64,000 bases of DNA. Source: Psychromarinibacter sediminicola. Its GTDB lineage: Bacteria > Pseudomonadota > Alphaproteobacteria > Rhodobacterales > Rhodobacteraceae. Where the stretch lies: assembly GCF_029168335.1 (NCBI RefSeq), contig NZ_JARGYC010000017.1, forward strand, positions 1-64,000, in the 5' to 3' direction. A program made the translations under genes and the position numbers. Positions 40,690 to 49,016 of the stretch are shown here, piece by piece. The stretch's first letter is position 1; each line of letters begins with the position of its first letter. The notes under the pieces are model-generated. The model saw only the letters and a list, made by a program, of their open reading frames with translations, had not been told where the DNA came from and made no database searches.

Positions 40690-42164
40690 TAGCGGTAGAA
40701 CATGTCGATGCTGGTAAAGGCGTCCAGCTCGTGGTCCTCGCGGAACAGCGCGTGGTCCGAGATAAGCCGGTCGGCGGCTTCCTCGGCAAAGCGCTGCATG
40801 TCCGCGACGAACAGCGCGCGCGGGCTGGCCGCGGCGGCGATCGACGGCTCGATGTCATAGTCGAGCTGGCCAAGATCGTCCGACAGCGCGTGGCTCTGCG
40901 CCAGCGCCGCGCCGCAGACCCGCGCATAGCTCTTCCAGGTCGAGTTGCTGAGATCGCCCAGGTCGATGTCCTCGCGGAACGGGGCGCGTTCGCGCGACAT
41001 GTAGCTGTCGCCCCAGATCTCGACCGCCCCGTAGAAGATGTCGCCATGGGCGAGCTGCACCTGCTGCGCATGCGCGATCCGGTCGGCCTTGTCGCCCGCG
41101 TCGAAGGTGCTGGGCGGCGTCAGCCCGGCCAGCGCCGAGCGGCGGGCGCGCTTGAACTCGATGATCAGGTCGTCCGAGCCGTCCTGCGTCGGCCCCTCGA
41201 TCAGCACGTAATAGCGCGGCAGGCCGAGCGAGGCGGTGCCCTGCCCATGACGGATGCAGACGTCCTTGACCTTCAGCGCGCCGGCCCGTGGCGGATGCTC
41301 GAACCCCTCCGAGGCGGCCAGCTGGTCGATCGCCGCCTGGAAGGTCTCGATCTCGGTCGAGACCGGCTGCAGCTCGTCGGTGGGGCGAAAGCCGGTGCGG
41401 TTTTCGTTCAGGTAATCCTCGTGAAGCCAGCCGGAGCGTTCGGTCCAAGCCTCGTCGAACAGGCGGCGGACGACCTTGGGGGCATTGTGATAGCGGATGC
41501 TCTCGTTGCGCTCGGTCGGACGCTCGGCATAGCGTTCGATGGCGTCGAGGTAGCCCTCCACGAACCTCCGCACGATCTTGTGCCGCTTCTTGCGCGACAG
41601 ATCTCCTTCGCTCTTCGCGGCAATCCAGAAGCCGGTGACGCCGCGCTTGATGTCCCAGGTGAAGGGCGCATAGATCGCCTCGTCGAAATCGTTGACGCCG
41701 AAGATGGGCGCGCCGTTGCGGTCCGGCATGACGCCGAAATTCGTCGGGTGCACGTCGCCCAGCGCCATCACCGTGGGCATCCCCGCGTCGTGCCCGGCCA
41801 GGTCGCGATAGAACAGAAGCGCGGTGCCGCGGAAGAACTTGAACAGGTCGCCCGCCAGGATGTCGAACTTCTTTCGCGCGTCGGGTTCGCGATCCTCGAT
41901 GCGCGCGGCGTGGTCCTCGCGCAGGGTGGCGCGCACGTGGTGCCGGCGACTTTCGCCGGTCAGCAGCATCGGCGGGGTGGCCAGCGCGCCGCGCGCGACA
42001 TCCTCGGACAGCTCGCGGAAGGCGTCGACCTTGCCCTCCGCCTTGCGGACAGGTTCGATGCGGGTCGTCTGCGTTTCTCCGTCCGCCGTCCGCGTCTCGG
42101 TCTTTCGGGATTCGGTACTCGTCTTCCGGTCCGCCTTTTTCCCGGTGCCGCCGGTCTTGGCCAT
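40689..42164 (-). CDS. DUF2252 family protein (kinase-like fold)
   Basis: The 491-residue product has a basic, low-complexity N-terminus (1-45) and then the DUF2252 core: LAGDLFKFFRGTALLFYRDL near 103-122, GDVHPTNFGV at 136-145 and VNDFDEA at 157-163. GDxHxxNFG followed by DFD resembles the catalytic loop and metal-binding motif of aminoglycoside-kinase-like proteins, so phosphotransferase activity is possible but unproven. Its neighbours are unrelated housekeeping genes. It lies downstream of recR on the same strand, with three palindromes between. Confidence 0.82.
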   Translation of the reverse strand: MAKTGGTGKKADRKTSTESRKTETRTADGETQTTRIEPVRKAEGKVDAFRELSEDVARGALATPPMLLTGESRRHHVRATLREDHAARIEDREPDARKKFDILAGDLFKFFRGTALLFYRDLAGHDAGMPTVMALGDVHPTNFGVMPDRNGAPIFGVNDFDEAIYAPFTWDIKRGVTGFWIAAKSEGDLSRKKRHKIVRRFVEGYLDAIERYAERPTERNESIRYHNAPKVVRRLFDEAWTERSGWLHEDYLNENRTGFRPTDELQPVSTEIETFQAAIDQLAASEGFEHPPRAGALKVKDVCIRHGQGTASLGLPRYYVLIEGPTQDGSDDLIIEFKRARRSALAGLTPPSTFDAGDKADRIAHAQQVQLAHGDIFYGAVEIWGDSYMSRERAPFREDIDLGDLSNSTWKSYARVCGAALAQSHALSDDLGQLDYDIEPSIAAAASPRALFVADMQRFAEEAADRLISDHALFREDHELDAFTSIDMFYR

Positions 42165-42251
42165 CGCCTCCGCTCCGTGTGTGGTTCGACAGGCCCAACG
42201 CGCGGCTTGTCGCCGCGTTCCGGGGCGGCCCTAGCGCGCCAGGCGCCCGTC

Positions 42252-42331
42252 GTCAAAATCTTCTAGAAGATTTTGACTTTGCAGGATTTTCCAGAAAATC
42301 CTGATGCGCACGATCTTCTAGAAGATCGTGC
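42252..42331. repeat. Array of three palindromes
   Basis: Three inverted repeats in 80 bp: a perfect 26-bp palindrome 42252-42277 (half-site GTCAAAATCTTCT), a 22-bp hairpin 42282-42303 (CAGGATTTTC around CA), and a perfect 24-bp palindrome 42308-42331 (half-site GCACGATCTTCT). All share a TTC-NN-GAA centre. They lie between recR and the DUF2252 gene and resemble the array at 48742-48834. Confidence 0.9.
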
Positions 42332-42342
42332 TGCCCGCGGGC

Positions 42343-42939
42343 TTACAGGCTCTTGCGGGCCTTCAGCGCGGCGGTGATCGTGCCGTCGTCGAGATAGTCC
42401 AGCTCGCCCCCGATCGGCACGCCCTGCGCCAGCGAGGTGACGTTCACGCGCCCCTCCAGCTGGTCGGCGATGTAATGCGCCGTGGTCTGCCCGTCGATCG
42501 TGGCGTTCAGCGCCAGGATCACTTCGGTGATCCCCTCCGCCGCCACCCGATCCACCAGCTTGGGGATGCGCAGCTCGTCCGGGCCGACGGCATCCAGCGC
42601 CGACAGCGTGCCGCCCAGCACGTGGTAGCGGCCCTTGAACACGCCCGCCCGCTCCATCGCCCAGAGATCGGCCACGTCCTCCACCACGCAGAGCTCGCCG
42701 GTCGCCCGCTTCTCGGCGGCGCAGATCGGGCAGATCTCGGCGGTCGAGATGTTGCCGCAGTTCAGGCATTCCCGCGCAGTCTGCGCCACCGCCTGCATCG
42801 CCTCGGCCAGGGGCTGCATCAAGAAGCCGCGCTTCGAGATCAGGTGCAGCACGGCGCGGCGGGCCGAGCGGGGGCCGAGGCCGGGCAGCTTGGCCATCAT
42901 CTCGATCAGGGTTTCGATTTCGGCGGGTGCGTCGGACAT
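42343..42939 (-). CDS. recR: Recombination mediator protein RecR
   Basis: RecR works with RecF and RecO to load RecA at DNA gaps. The 198-residue product has the helix-hairpin-helix [11 protein letters not shown] at 18-28, the zinc finger cysteines 58, 61, 70 and 73 ([17 protein letters not shown]), and the Toprim domain with [14 protein letters not shown] and [17 protein letters not shown]. Length is standard. It is on the same strand as ybaB and dnaX, the usual partners, but separated from ybaB by one opposite-strand gene. Confidence 0.97.
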   Translation of the reverse strand: MSDAPAEIETLIEMMAKLPGLGPRSARRAVLHLISKRGFLMQPLAEAMQAVAQTARECLNCGNISTAEICPICAAEKRATGELCVVEDVADLWAMERAGVFKGRYHVLGGTLSALDAVGPDELRIPKLVDRVAAEGITEVILALNATIDGQTTAHYIADQLEGRVNVTSLAQGVPIGGELDYLDDGTITAALKARKSL

Positions 42940-42987
42940 GGCCGCACGGTAGACCGGGATGACAGCGAGCGACAGGAGCGATCTGCG

Positions 42988-44358
42988 ATGCGTCAGGGCG
43001 ATGTGTCATTCTGGTATGCCGACATCGGCGGTGTGCCCGCGCGGCGGGCGCCGATGCAGGGCGACACGCGGGCCGATATCTGCATCGTGGGCGCGGGCTA
43101 TACCGGGCTGTGGACGGCCTATTACCTGAAGCAGGCCGATCAGTCGCTGGACGTGCTGGTGGTGGAGAAGGACTTCGCCGGCTTCGGCGCCTCCGGCCGC
43201 AACGGCGGCTGGCTGACCGGCGGTTTCGCCTGGACCCACGACCGTTACCGTGCCGCTGCCGGGGAGGCGGGCGTGCGCGCCATGGTGCGGGCGATGAATG
43301 GCACCGTGGACGAGGTGATCCGCGTGGCCGAAGCCGAGGGCATCGACGCCGACATCCTGCGCACCGACGAGCTGGTCTATGCCGTGAACGACGCCCAGCA
43401 GCGGCGGCTGGAGGACGAGGCCGAGACGCGCATCCGCTGGGGCGAGGAGGGGCGCGTGCGCACCATCGGCGCGGAAGAGGCGCGGGCGCGCGTCGACGTG
43501 CCCGGCACGCGCGGCGCGATGGTGGTGGGCGGCGTCGCGCGGGTACAGCCGGCCAAGCTGGTGCGCGGGCTGGCCGCGGCGGCGGAGCGGCTGGGCGTGC
43601 GGATCGTGGAAGGCACGGCCGTGACCTCCATCGCGCCCGGACGGGTGGACACCGACCGCGGCCGCGTCACCGCGCCGGTGATCCTGCGCGCCACGGAAGG
43701 GTTTACCGCCACGCTGCCGGGGTCGGAGCGCGACTGGCTGCCGCTCAACTCCGCCCAGATCGTGACCGAGCCGCTGCCGGACGCCGTCTGGGACCGCATC
43801 GGCTGGCACGGCCACGAGATCGTCGGCGATTTCAGCCACGTCTACTGCTACTGCCAGCGCACCCGCGAGGGACGGATCGCCGTGGGCGGGCGCGGGATGC
43901 CCTATCGCTACGGCTCCGGGCTCGACGACAACGGCCGGCCCGGCGGTGATACGGTGGCACGGCTGATGCGCATCCTGCGCCGGCACTTCCCGGCCGCGGC
44001 GGAGGCGCGGATCGACCATGCCTGGTGCGGCGTCCTGGGGGTGCCGCGCGACTGGTGCGCGACGGTGGGCTTCGACCGCGACACCGGGATCGGCTGGGCC
44101 GGCGGCTATGTCGGCGTGGGCGTCAGCACGTCGAACCTCGCCGGCCGCACGCTGGCCGACCTGGCGCGCGGGCAGGAGACCGAGCTGACCGGCCTGCCCT
44201 GGGTGAACCGCCGGGTGCGGCGGTGGGAGCCGGAGCCGCTGCGCTGGCTGGGGATCACCGGGATGTACCGGCTGCTGGACGCGGCCGACCGGCACGAGGC
44301 GCGGGGCGGCGGGCCGTCGCGGCTGGCGGCGCTGGGCTATAGGCTGACGGGGCGTTAG
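42988..44358 (+). CDS. FAD-dependent amine/amino-acid oxidoreductase (DAO family)
   Basis: The 456-residue product has the FAD motif [20 protein letters not shown] from 31, then [16 protein letters not shown] near 68-83, and a C-terminal FAD-contact region [20 protein letters not shown]. This matches the DAO family, in particular PuuB- or OrdL-like proteins that oxidise gamma-glutamylputrescine or related amines. No other polyamine genes are nearby, so the substrate is open. GACAGGAGCG precedes the ATG. An upstream open frame runs antisense through recR and is rejected. Confidence 0.85.
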   Translation: MRQGDVSFWYADIGGVPARRAPMQGDTRADICIVGAGYTGLWTAYYLKQADQSLDVLVVEKDFAGFGASGRNGGWLTGGFAWTHDRYRAAAGEAGVRAMVRAMNGTVDEVIRVAEAEGIDADILRTDELVYAVNDAQQRRLEDEAETRIRWGEEGRVRTIGAEEARARVDVPGTRGAMVVGGVARVQPAKLVRGLAAAAERLGVRIVEGTAVTSIAPGRVDTDRGRVTAPVILRATEGFTATLPGSERDWLPLNSAQIVTEPLPDAVWDRIGWHGHEIVGDFSHVYCYCQRTREGRIAVGGRGMPYRYGSGLDDNGRPGGDTVARLMRILRRHFPAAAEARIDHAWCGVLGVPRDWCATVGFDRDTGIGWAGGYVGVGVSTSNLAGRTLADLARGQETELTGLPWVNRRVRRWEPEPLRWLGITGMYRLLDAADRHEARGGGPSRLAALGYRLTGR

Positions 44359-44568
44359 GGGCGGCCGATACCCGTCCGTTGATCCCCTGTTCAGCCCTAT
44401 GCCGTAGCTGGTCGTCCTGCGAGCTTCGGGTGATCTGTGCCTTTTGCGATCCCGCGCTGTCGCCGTGCTGCTGACGCCTGGCGCGGCACCGATTTCGCGG
44501 CGTCCTGTTTCCGGGAGCGACCGCCCTTCAGGCGGCAAGACGCCTTGCCCGCACGGTGACGCCGCCGG

Positions 44569-44913
44569 TCAGAACGGCAGCTTCATATCCGCCGGCAGCC
44601 CCATTTCCTCGGTGATCTTGCGCATCTCTTCCTGGCTGCGCTCGGACGCCTTGGCCTGGGCGTCCTTGATGGCGGCAAGGATCAGGTCCTCGACCACCTC
44701 TTTCTCGTCGGGCTTGAAGATCGACGGGTCGATGTCCAGCCCGGTCAGATCGCCCTTGGCGGTCGCCGTGGCCTTCACCAGCCCGGCGCCGGATTCGCCG
44801 GTGACGGCGATCGCGTCCAGGCTCTCCTGCATCTCGGCCATCTTCGACTGCATTTCCTTGGCCTTCTTCATCATGCCGGCCATGTCGCCGAAGTTGCCCA
44901 GTCCCTTGAACAT
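44569..44913 (-). CDS. ybaB: YbaB/EbfC nucleoid-associated protein
   Basis: The 114-residue product (MFKGLGNFGDMAGMMKKAKE ... GLPADMKLPF) is a YbaB/EbfC family DNA-binding protein that forms tweezer-like dimers. The helix KKAKEMQSKMAEMQESL, the central strand GLVKATATAKGDLTGLDIDP and the C-terminal helix are as expected. AGGAGCGATG-like spacing (GAGGAGC before the ATG) gives a good start. It belongs to the dnaX-ybaB-recR neighbourhood but is separated from dnaX by two genes here. Confidence 0.95.
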   Translation of the reverse strand: MFKGLGNFGDMAGMMKKAKEMQSKMAEMQESLDAIAVTGESGAGLVKATATAKGDLTGLDIDPSIFKPDEKEVVEDLILAAIKDAQAKASERSQEEMRKITEEMGLPADMKLPF

Positions 44914-45117
44914 CGCATCGCTCCTCAATCCGGGTGTCCCCGGACAGATACGGGCGGCGCCGGGCGGAAACAAGGGACGAAACCCGACACGCGCGGCGGC
45001 GACGGGCGACCGGCCGGGCGGCAACCCGGGCCGGGGCGAACACAGCGCGCCGCGGCCCGCGATTCGTGCTAGGATGCCGTGGCTGGCGGTGGGCCGGCTC
45101 TGCATGGGAGAAGAGCG

Positions 45118-46389
45118 ATGCGGGAAGTGTTCGTAGGGATCGTGCTGGTCATCGGGATGGCAGCCGGGCCGGCCCCGGCGCAGAAGTCGGGGCAGGCCGG
45201 GGTCGACGTCGTGGCGCCCGAGACGACGGACACGCCGCCCCCGGTCCCCGCCGAGCCGACCGCGCCGGACGGCGACGCCAGCCTGACGGCGGCGCTGGAG
45301 ACCCTTGGCGCCACCTTTCCCGAGGGCGAGGTCGCCGCGTTCCGAACCTACCTGGACGGCCTGCCCCCCGGCGTGACCGCCGCCACGATCGGCCACCTGA
45401 TGTACATGCGCCGGCACTGGGACAAGGCGGCGTGGTTCTTCGGCACCGACGCGGTGGCGGACCCGACCGACGTCGCCTCGCTGAACAACGTGGCCGCGAT
45501 GCTGGCCGAAGTTCATGCCGACGCGGACGGCGCGCTGCCCGACAGCCTGCTGCTGGCGGCCCACGATGCGGCGCGGGCGGCCACCGCGCTCGACCCGCAG
45601 GGCGCGGCGGGCTGGAACAACCTGGGCCGGATCGCGCTGGTGCTCGGCCGGGCCGCGGAGGCCGCGGAGGCGGCGCGCCGGGCCACCGAGCTGGCGCCGG
45701 ACGAGCCGCTTTACTGGTCCAACCTGGCCCGCGCGCTGGAGGCCGCCGGCGACAGCGCCGGCGCCGCCGAGGCGCTCGCCCGCGCCCGCGCGCTGGAGCC
45801 CAACGGCATTCCCTATCTCAGCGCCCGCGCCGCGCTGCCCTCGGGCGGCGCCTATTCCGACGCGCTGGCCCGCGTCTGCAACGTCAACTTCCGCTGCCAG
45901 GAGATCTGCCCCAAAAGCATCATCGGCGGCATCCAGTCGGTCACCTGCGAGATCGAGAACACCAACGCCCAGGCGGCCTGCCTGGAGGGCAAGCCCTATC
46001 CCACCGCCTACGACTGTTCCGAGGACCTGCCGGATTACGGCATCCTGATCCCGGGCCTGAATTCCGGCTTCTCGGCCTGCGTGCCGGGCTTCTGCGTGCA
46101 TGTCCTCGTCGACGGCGAGGGCAATGTCGACGCCCGCGTCGAGGCCGGGGCCAGCGTCGGGCCGGTCACCGGCTACGTGACGGCCGACGGGCATTACTCG
46201 CCCGAGAACGGGTTCAGCTATGACAATGTAGGCGGCGGCGTGCGCTGGTCGCTGGTCAACGGCTCGACCGCCGGCAACGTCGCCAGCGGGCTGGGCCACC
46301 CGCCGGTCCATGTCGAGGCCGAAAGCACGGGCGGCGGGCCGGTCAGCGTCGATATCGAGACCTACAACATGGGCGTGATCTCGATCTGA
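45118..46389 (+). CDS. Exported TPR-repeat protein with a cysteine-rich domain
   Basis: The 423-residue product has a signal peptide (MREVFVGIVLVIGMAAGPAP, cleavage near AQ), a proline-rich linker, and TPR-like helix pairs between about 85 and 245 (WNNLGRIALVLGRAAEAAEA; YWSNLARALEAAGDSAGAAE). A different domain follows with at least eight cysteines between 258 and 325 (CNVNFRCQEICPKSIIGG; SACVPGFCVHVLVDG), likely disulfide-bonded in the periplasm, and a beta-rich end. The function is unknown. It separates ybaB from dnaX, reading in the opposite direction. GGGAGAAG precedes the ATG. Confidence 0.8.
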   Translation: MREVFVGIVLVIGMAAGPAPAQKSGQAGVDVVAPETTDTPPPVPAEPTAPDGDASLTAALETLGATFPEGEVAAFRTYLDGLPPGVTAATIGHLMYMRRHWDKAAWFFGTDAVADPTDVASLNNVAAMLAEVHADADGALPDSLLLAAHDAARAATALDPQGAAGWNNLGRIALVLGRAAEAAEAARRATELAPDEPLYWSNLARALEAAGDSAGAAEALARARALEPNGIPYLSARAALPSGGAYSDALARVCNVNFRCQEICPKSIIGGIQSVTCEIENTNAQAACLEGKPYPTAYDCSEDLPDYGILIPGLNSGFSACVPGFCVHVLVDGEGNVDARVEAGASVGPVTGYVTADGHYSPENGFSYDNVGGGVRWSLVNGSTAGNVASGLGHPPVHVEAESTGGGPVSVDIETYNMGVISI

Positions 46390-46391
46390 AG

Positions 46392-46480
46392 CATGTCGCA
46401 TATAGTGGGATCCGGTTTTGTGCTCCCCGGACATGCGAAAACAACAAGTTAGGGCGTGTCGCTTGAACGCGACACGCCCT
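46392..46480. repeat. Palindromic element and hairpin between convergent genes
   Basis: GCATGTCGCATAT near 46392-46404 is mirrored by CCGGACATGCGAAA near 46427-46440. Next, AGGGCGTGTCGC (46451-46462) pairs perfectly with GCGACACGCCCT (46469-46480) around TTGAAC. The second hairpin probably ends transcription from one or both sides. The first part looks like a dispersed alphaproteobacterial extragenic repeat, from memory. Confidence 0.55.
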
Positions 46481-46534
46481 GGTCGGACCGGGGTGCCGCC
46501 CGCACGAGTCCGCACGGACCCGCGCGGGTCGGGA

Positions 46535-46792
46535 TCAGTTGCCGGGCGCCGTCTTGGTGAGCGCCGGGGCGTTGCCGTTGCCGACCCCGCCGGGCTCGCG
46601 GACGATGCCGGTTCCGGTGCCCTTGCCCGGGACCAGACCGCTCTTCGGCGGCGGCGCGCAGTAGTGCTTGTCGCCGGCGGCTTCGTAGCGGCAGATCTCG
46701 CCGTCGTCGCAGGGCGGATCGCAGCCCGCATTGGCGATGCCGGCGGACAGGGCGAGCAGGCCGAACGCGACGATGGGAATGACTGATCTCAT
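46535..46792 (-). CDS. Small exported cysteine-containing protein
   Basis: The 85-residue product has a clear signal peptide (MRSVIPIVAFGLLALSAGIA, cleavage after NA). The mature part begins GCDPPCDDGEICRYEAAGDK with four cysteines that could form two disulfides, followed by a glycine-, proline-rich tail. GGAGGAAG just before the ATG is a strong ribosome binding site, so it is very likely expressed. I know no function. The next gene upstream on this strand is dnaX. Confidence 0.75.
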   Translation of the reverse strand: MRSVIPIVAFGLLALSAGIANAGCDPPCDDGEICRYEAAGDKHYCAPPPKSGLVPGKGTGTGIVREPGGVGNGNAPALTKTAPGN

Positions 46793-46907
46793 GACTTCCT
46801 CCAAGGATTCGTTGAAATGGGTCTTCGGTGCCGGAAATGGCACGGGGAAGCCTATTGCGGGGGCGTGGACGCCGTAAAGGAGTTTCTCCGCCCCGCGGCC
46901 GCGCCGC

Positions 46908-48680
46908 TCAGTCCTCCTCGAACGGATCCCACTCGTCCTCGACCTCGGGCAGCGCCTCTGCCTCGGCCTCGGCGGCGACCTCCTCGGGGGTGCGGATCTC
47001 GGTGATCTTCGCGCTGGGAAAGGCATCGAACACCGCCCGGACCAATGGGTGCTGGCGCGCCTGGTCCTCCAGCTTCAGCCGGTCGGCGTCGCGCTCTTCG
47101 GCGATCGTCGCGCCGCCGCCCTCGTTGACGACGGTCACGGCCCAGCGCACGCCGGTCCAGCCCTGCAGACGGCCGGCCAGGCGCGCGGCAAGGTCGGCGG
47201 GCGCGTCCTCCGTCGGCACGAACTCGATCCGGCCGGGCTGATAGCGGGCCAGGCGCAGGGTCGTCTCCACCTCGACCAGCAGCTTCACGTCGCGGTTGGC
47301 GCGGATCAGCTCGACCACCTGGTCGAACCGCGCGAACCGGGCCAGCGCCTGCGACGCATCCAGCGCCTGCGCCGTCGCCGCGCCCGAGGCGGTGCCGCCC
47401 GAGCGCATCCGCGCGGCATGGCAGGACACCGCCGAGGCGCCGGGGCTCGCCCCGCCGCCCGGGCCGGCCGGCGGCGCCGGCGCGGCGGGCGGCGGCGTGT
47501 CCTGCAGCTTGCGGATCAGGTCCTCGGGCGGCGGCAGGTCGGCGACATGGGTCAGCCGGATCACCGCCATCTCGGCGGCCATCATCGCGTTCGGCGCCTG
47601 CGCCACCTCGTCCAGCGCCTTCAGCAGCATCTGCCACATCCGCGTCAGCGCCCGCATCGGCAGCTGCTCGGACATCGCCAGGCCGCGGGCGCGCTCGTCC
47701 GGGCCGATGGTCGGGTCGTCGGCGGCCTCGGGGGTGATCTTGATGACGCTCAGCCAGTGGGTGATCTCGGCCAGGTCGCGCAGCACCGCCAGCGGGTCCG
47801 CCCCGTCGGCATATTGCCCTGCCAGCTCGGTCAGCGCGCCGGCCGCGTCGCCCGACATGATCATGTCGAACAGGTCCATCACCCGGCCCCGGTCGGCGAG
47901 CCCCAGCATGGCGCGCACCTGTTCGGCCGTGGTCTCGCCCGCGCCATGGCTCAGCGCCTGGTCCAGCAGCGATTCCGCGTCGCGCGCCGAGCCCTCGGCG
48001 GCGCGGGTGATCAGCGCCAGCGCCTCGTCGGTGATCTCGCCGCCCTCGGCATCCGCGATCCGGCGCAGCAGCGCGATCATCACCTCCGGCTCGATCCGCC
48101 GCAGGTCGAACCGCTGGCAGCGCGACAGGACGGTGACGGGCACCTTGCGGATCTCGGTCGTGGCGAAGATGAACTTCACATGGGCCGGCGGTTCCTCCAG
48201 CGTCTTCAGCAGCGCGTTGAACGCGCTGGTCGACAGCATGTGGACCTCGTCTATGATGTAGATCTTGTAGCGCGCGCTGGCCGCCCGGTAATGCACGCTG
48301 TCGATGATCTCGCGCACGTCGTTGACGCCGGTATTCGACGCCGCGTCCATCTCGTAGACGTCCACGTGCCGGCCCTGCGAAATCGCCAGGCAATGCTCGC
48401 ACCGCCCGCAGGGCTCCGTCGTCGGCCCGCCCGCGCCGTCGGCGCCGATGCAGTTCAGGCCCTTGGCGATGATCCGCGCCGTGGTCGTCTTGCCGGTGCC
48501 GCGGATGCCGGTGAGGATGAAGGCCTGCGCGATGCGGTCGGCCTTGAAGGCGTTCTTCAGGGTGCGCACCATCGCGTCCTGGCCGACGAGATCGGCGAAG
48601 GTCTCGGGCCGGTACTTGCGGGCCAGCACCTGGTAGGCGGCTTTGTCTTCGGTCATCGCGGGATCGGCGGAATCGGGCAT
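46908..48680 (-). CDS. dnaX: DNA polymerase III subunits gamma/tau
   Basis: This is the clamp-loader ATPase of the replisome. The 590-residue product has VLARKYRPETFADLVGQD at 18-35, Walker A GIRGTGKTT at 58-66, zinc-binding Cys77, 91, 94 and 97, DEVHML at 144-149 and the SRC sensor motif VLSRCQRFDL. Beyond 370 come the tau-specific domains, joined by a glycine-, alanine-rich linker. I see no A-rich slippery site in the linker, so a frameshifted gamma form as in E. coli is not evident. The start is uncertain: Met9 is an alternative, and neither has a good site. Confidence 0.95.
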   Translation of the reverse strand: MPDSADPAMTEDKAAYQVLARKYRPETFADLVGQDAMVRTLKNAFKADRIAQAFILTGIRGTGKTTTARIIAKGLNCIGADGAGGPTTEPCGRCEHCLAISQGRHVDVYEMDAASNTGVNDVREIIDSVHYRAASARYKIYIIDEVHMLSTSAFNALLKTLEEPPAHVKFIFATTEIRKVPVTVLSRCQRFDLRRIEPEVMIALLRRIADAEGGEITDEALALITRAAEGSARDAESLLDQALSHGAGETTAEQVRAMLGLADRGRVMDLFDMIMSGDAAGALTELAGQYADGADPLAVLRDLAEITHWLSVIKITPEAADDPTIGPDERARGLAMSEQLPMRALTRMWQMLLKALDEVAQAPNAMMAAEMAVIRLTHVADLPPPEDLIRKLQDTPPPAAPAPPAGPGGGASPGASAVSCHAARMRSGGTASGAATAQALDASQALARFARFDQVVELIRANRDVKLLVEVETTLRLARYQPGRIEFVPTEDAPADLAARLAGRLQGWTGVRWAVTVVNEGGGATIAEERDADRLKLEDQARQHPLVRAVFDAFPSAKITEIRTPEEVAAEAEAEALPEVEDEWDPFEED

Positions 48681-49016
48681 GGGCGGAGAGTAGAGCATCC
48701 GCCGGTCGGCCCCAAGCCGGATGTCGGGGCAGGGCGGCGCGCAAGGCCGTTCGAACGGCCTTGGCCACGCGGTTGCGCAACCGCGTGCAAGCGCCTTGAA
48801 AGGCGCTTGCGCCAAGGCGCTTCGAAGCGCCTTGCGCCCCGGGTCCGGTGTGAAGCTATGGACGCGGGCGCCCCCGAGGGCTACTCTGCCCCTGCCGATC
48901 AGAGGCGGCATCCGGGTCCGCGGAAAGCTGTAGCAGCACCTCGCACGACAGACCGACCACATTTCGGTTGAACTCATGCCCGACCAGCGGACCGACGGGC
49001 GACGAGAGGGATACCG
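48681..49016. other. 336-bp divergent gap between dnaX and the ankyrin gene
   Basis: The gap should hold the dnaX promoter and that of the ankyrin gene. Its centre is occupied by the palindrome array 48742-48834. After it, TGAAGC and AT-containing sequence near 48850-48970 are candidates for promoter elements, but no clean pair stands out. GAGAGGG at 49004-49010 is the ribosome binding site of the rightward gene. Confidence 0.5.
48742..48834. repeat. Tandem array of four ~22-bp palindromes
   Basis: Four inverted repeats in 93 bp: 48742-48763 (half-site CAAGGCCGTTC, perfect), 48766-48787 (CACGCGGTTGC, perfect), 48787-48810 (GCAAGCGCCTT around GA) and 48813-48834 (CAAGGCGCTTC, perfect). Half-sites differ, so this is not a simple repeat or CRISPR. 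Two of the four have a TTCGAA centre. Each could form a cruciform in DNA or a hairpin in RNA. Confidence 0.92.

Noticed and set aside
44521-44535. Short hairpin CCGCC-CTTCA-GGCGG between the oxidoreductase and ybaB genes
   Set aside because: A 5-bp stem is common by chance in such GC-rich DNA and no U-run follows.
44569-46731. 720-codon minus-strand frame spanning ybaB and the TPR gene
   Set aside because: Only its last 114 codons (YbaB) are protein-like; the rest is the antisense shadow of the TPR gene.
46908-48680. Programmed frameshift producing a short gamma form of DnaX
   Set aside because: No A-rich slippery heptamer is visible where the linker begins; the region is GC-rich.
48742-48834. 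CRISPR array
   Set aside because: The units are palindromes with different sequences and no spacers; no cas genes are nearby.
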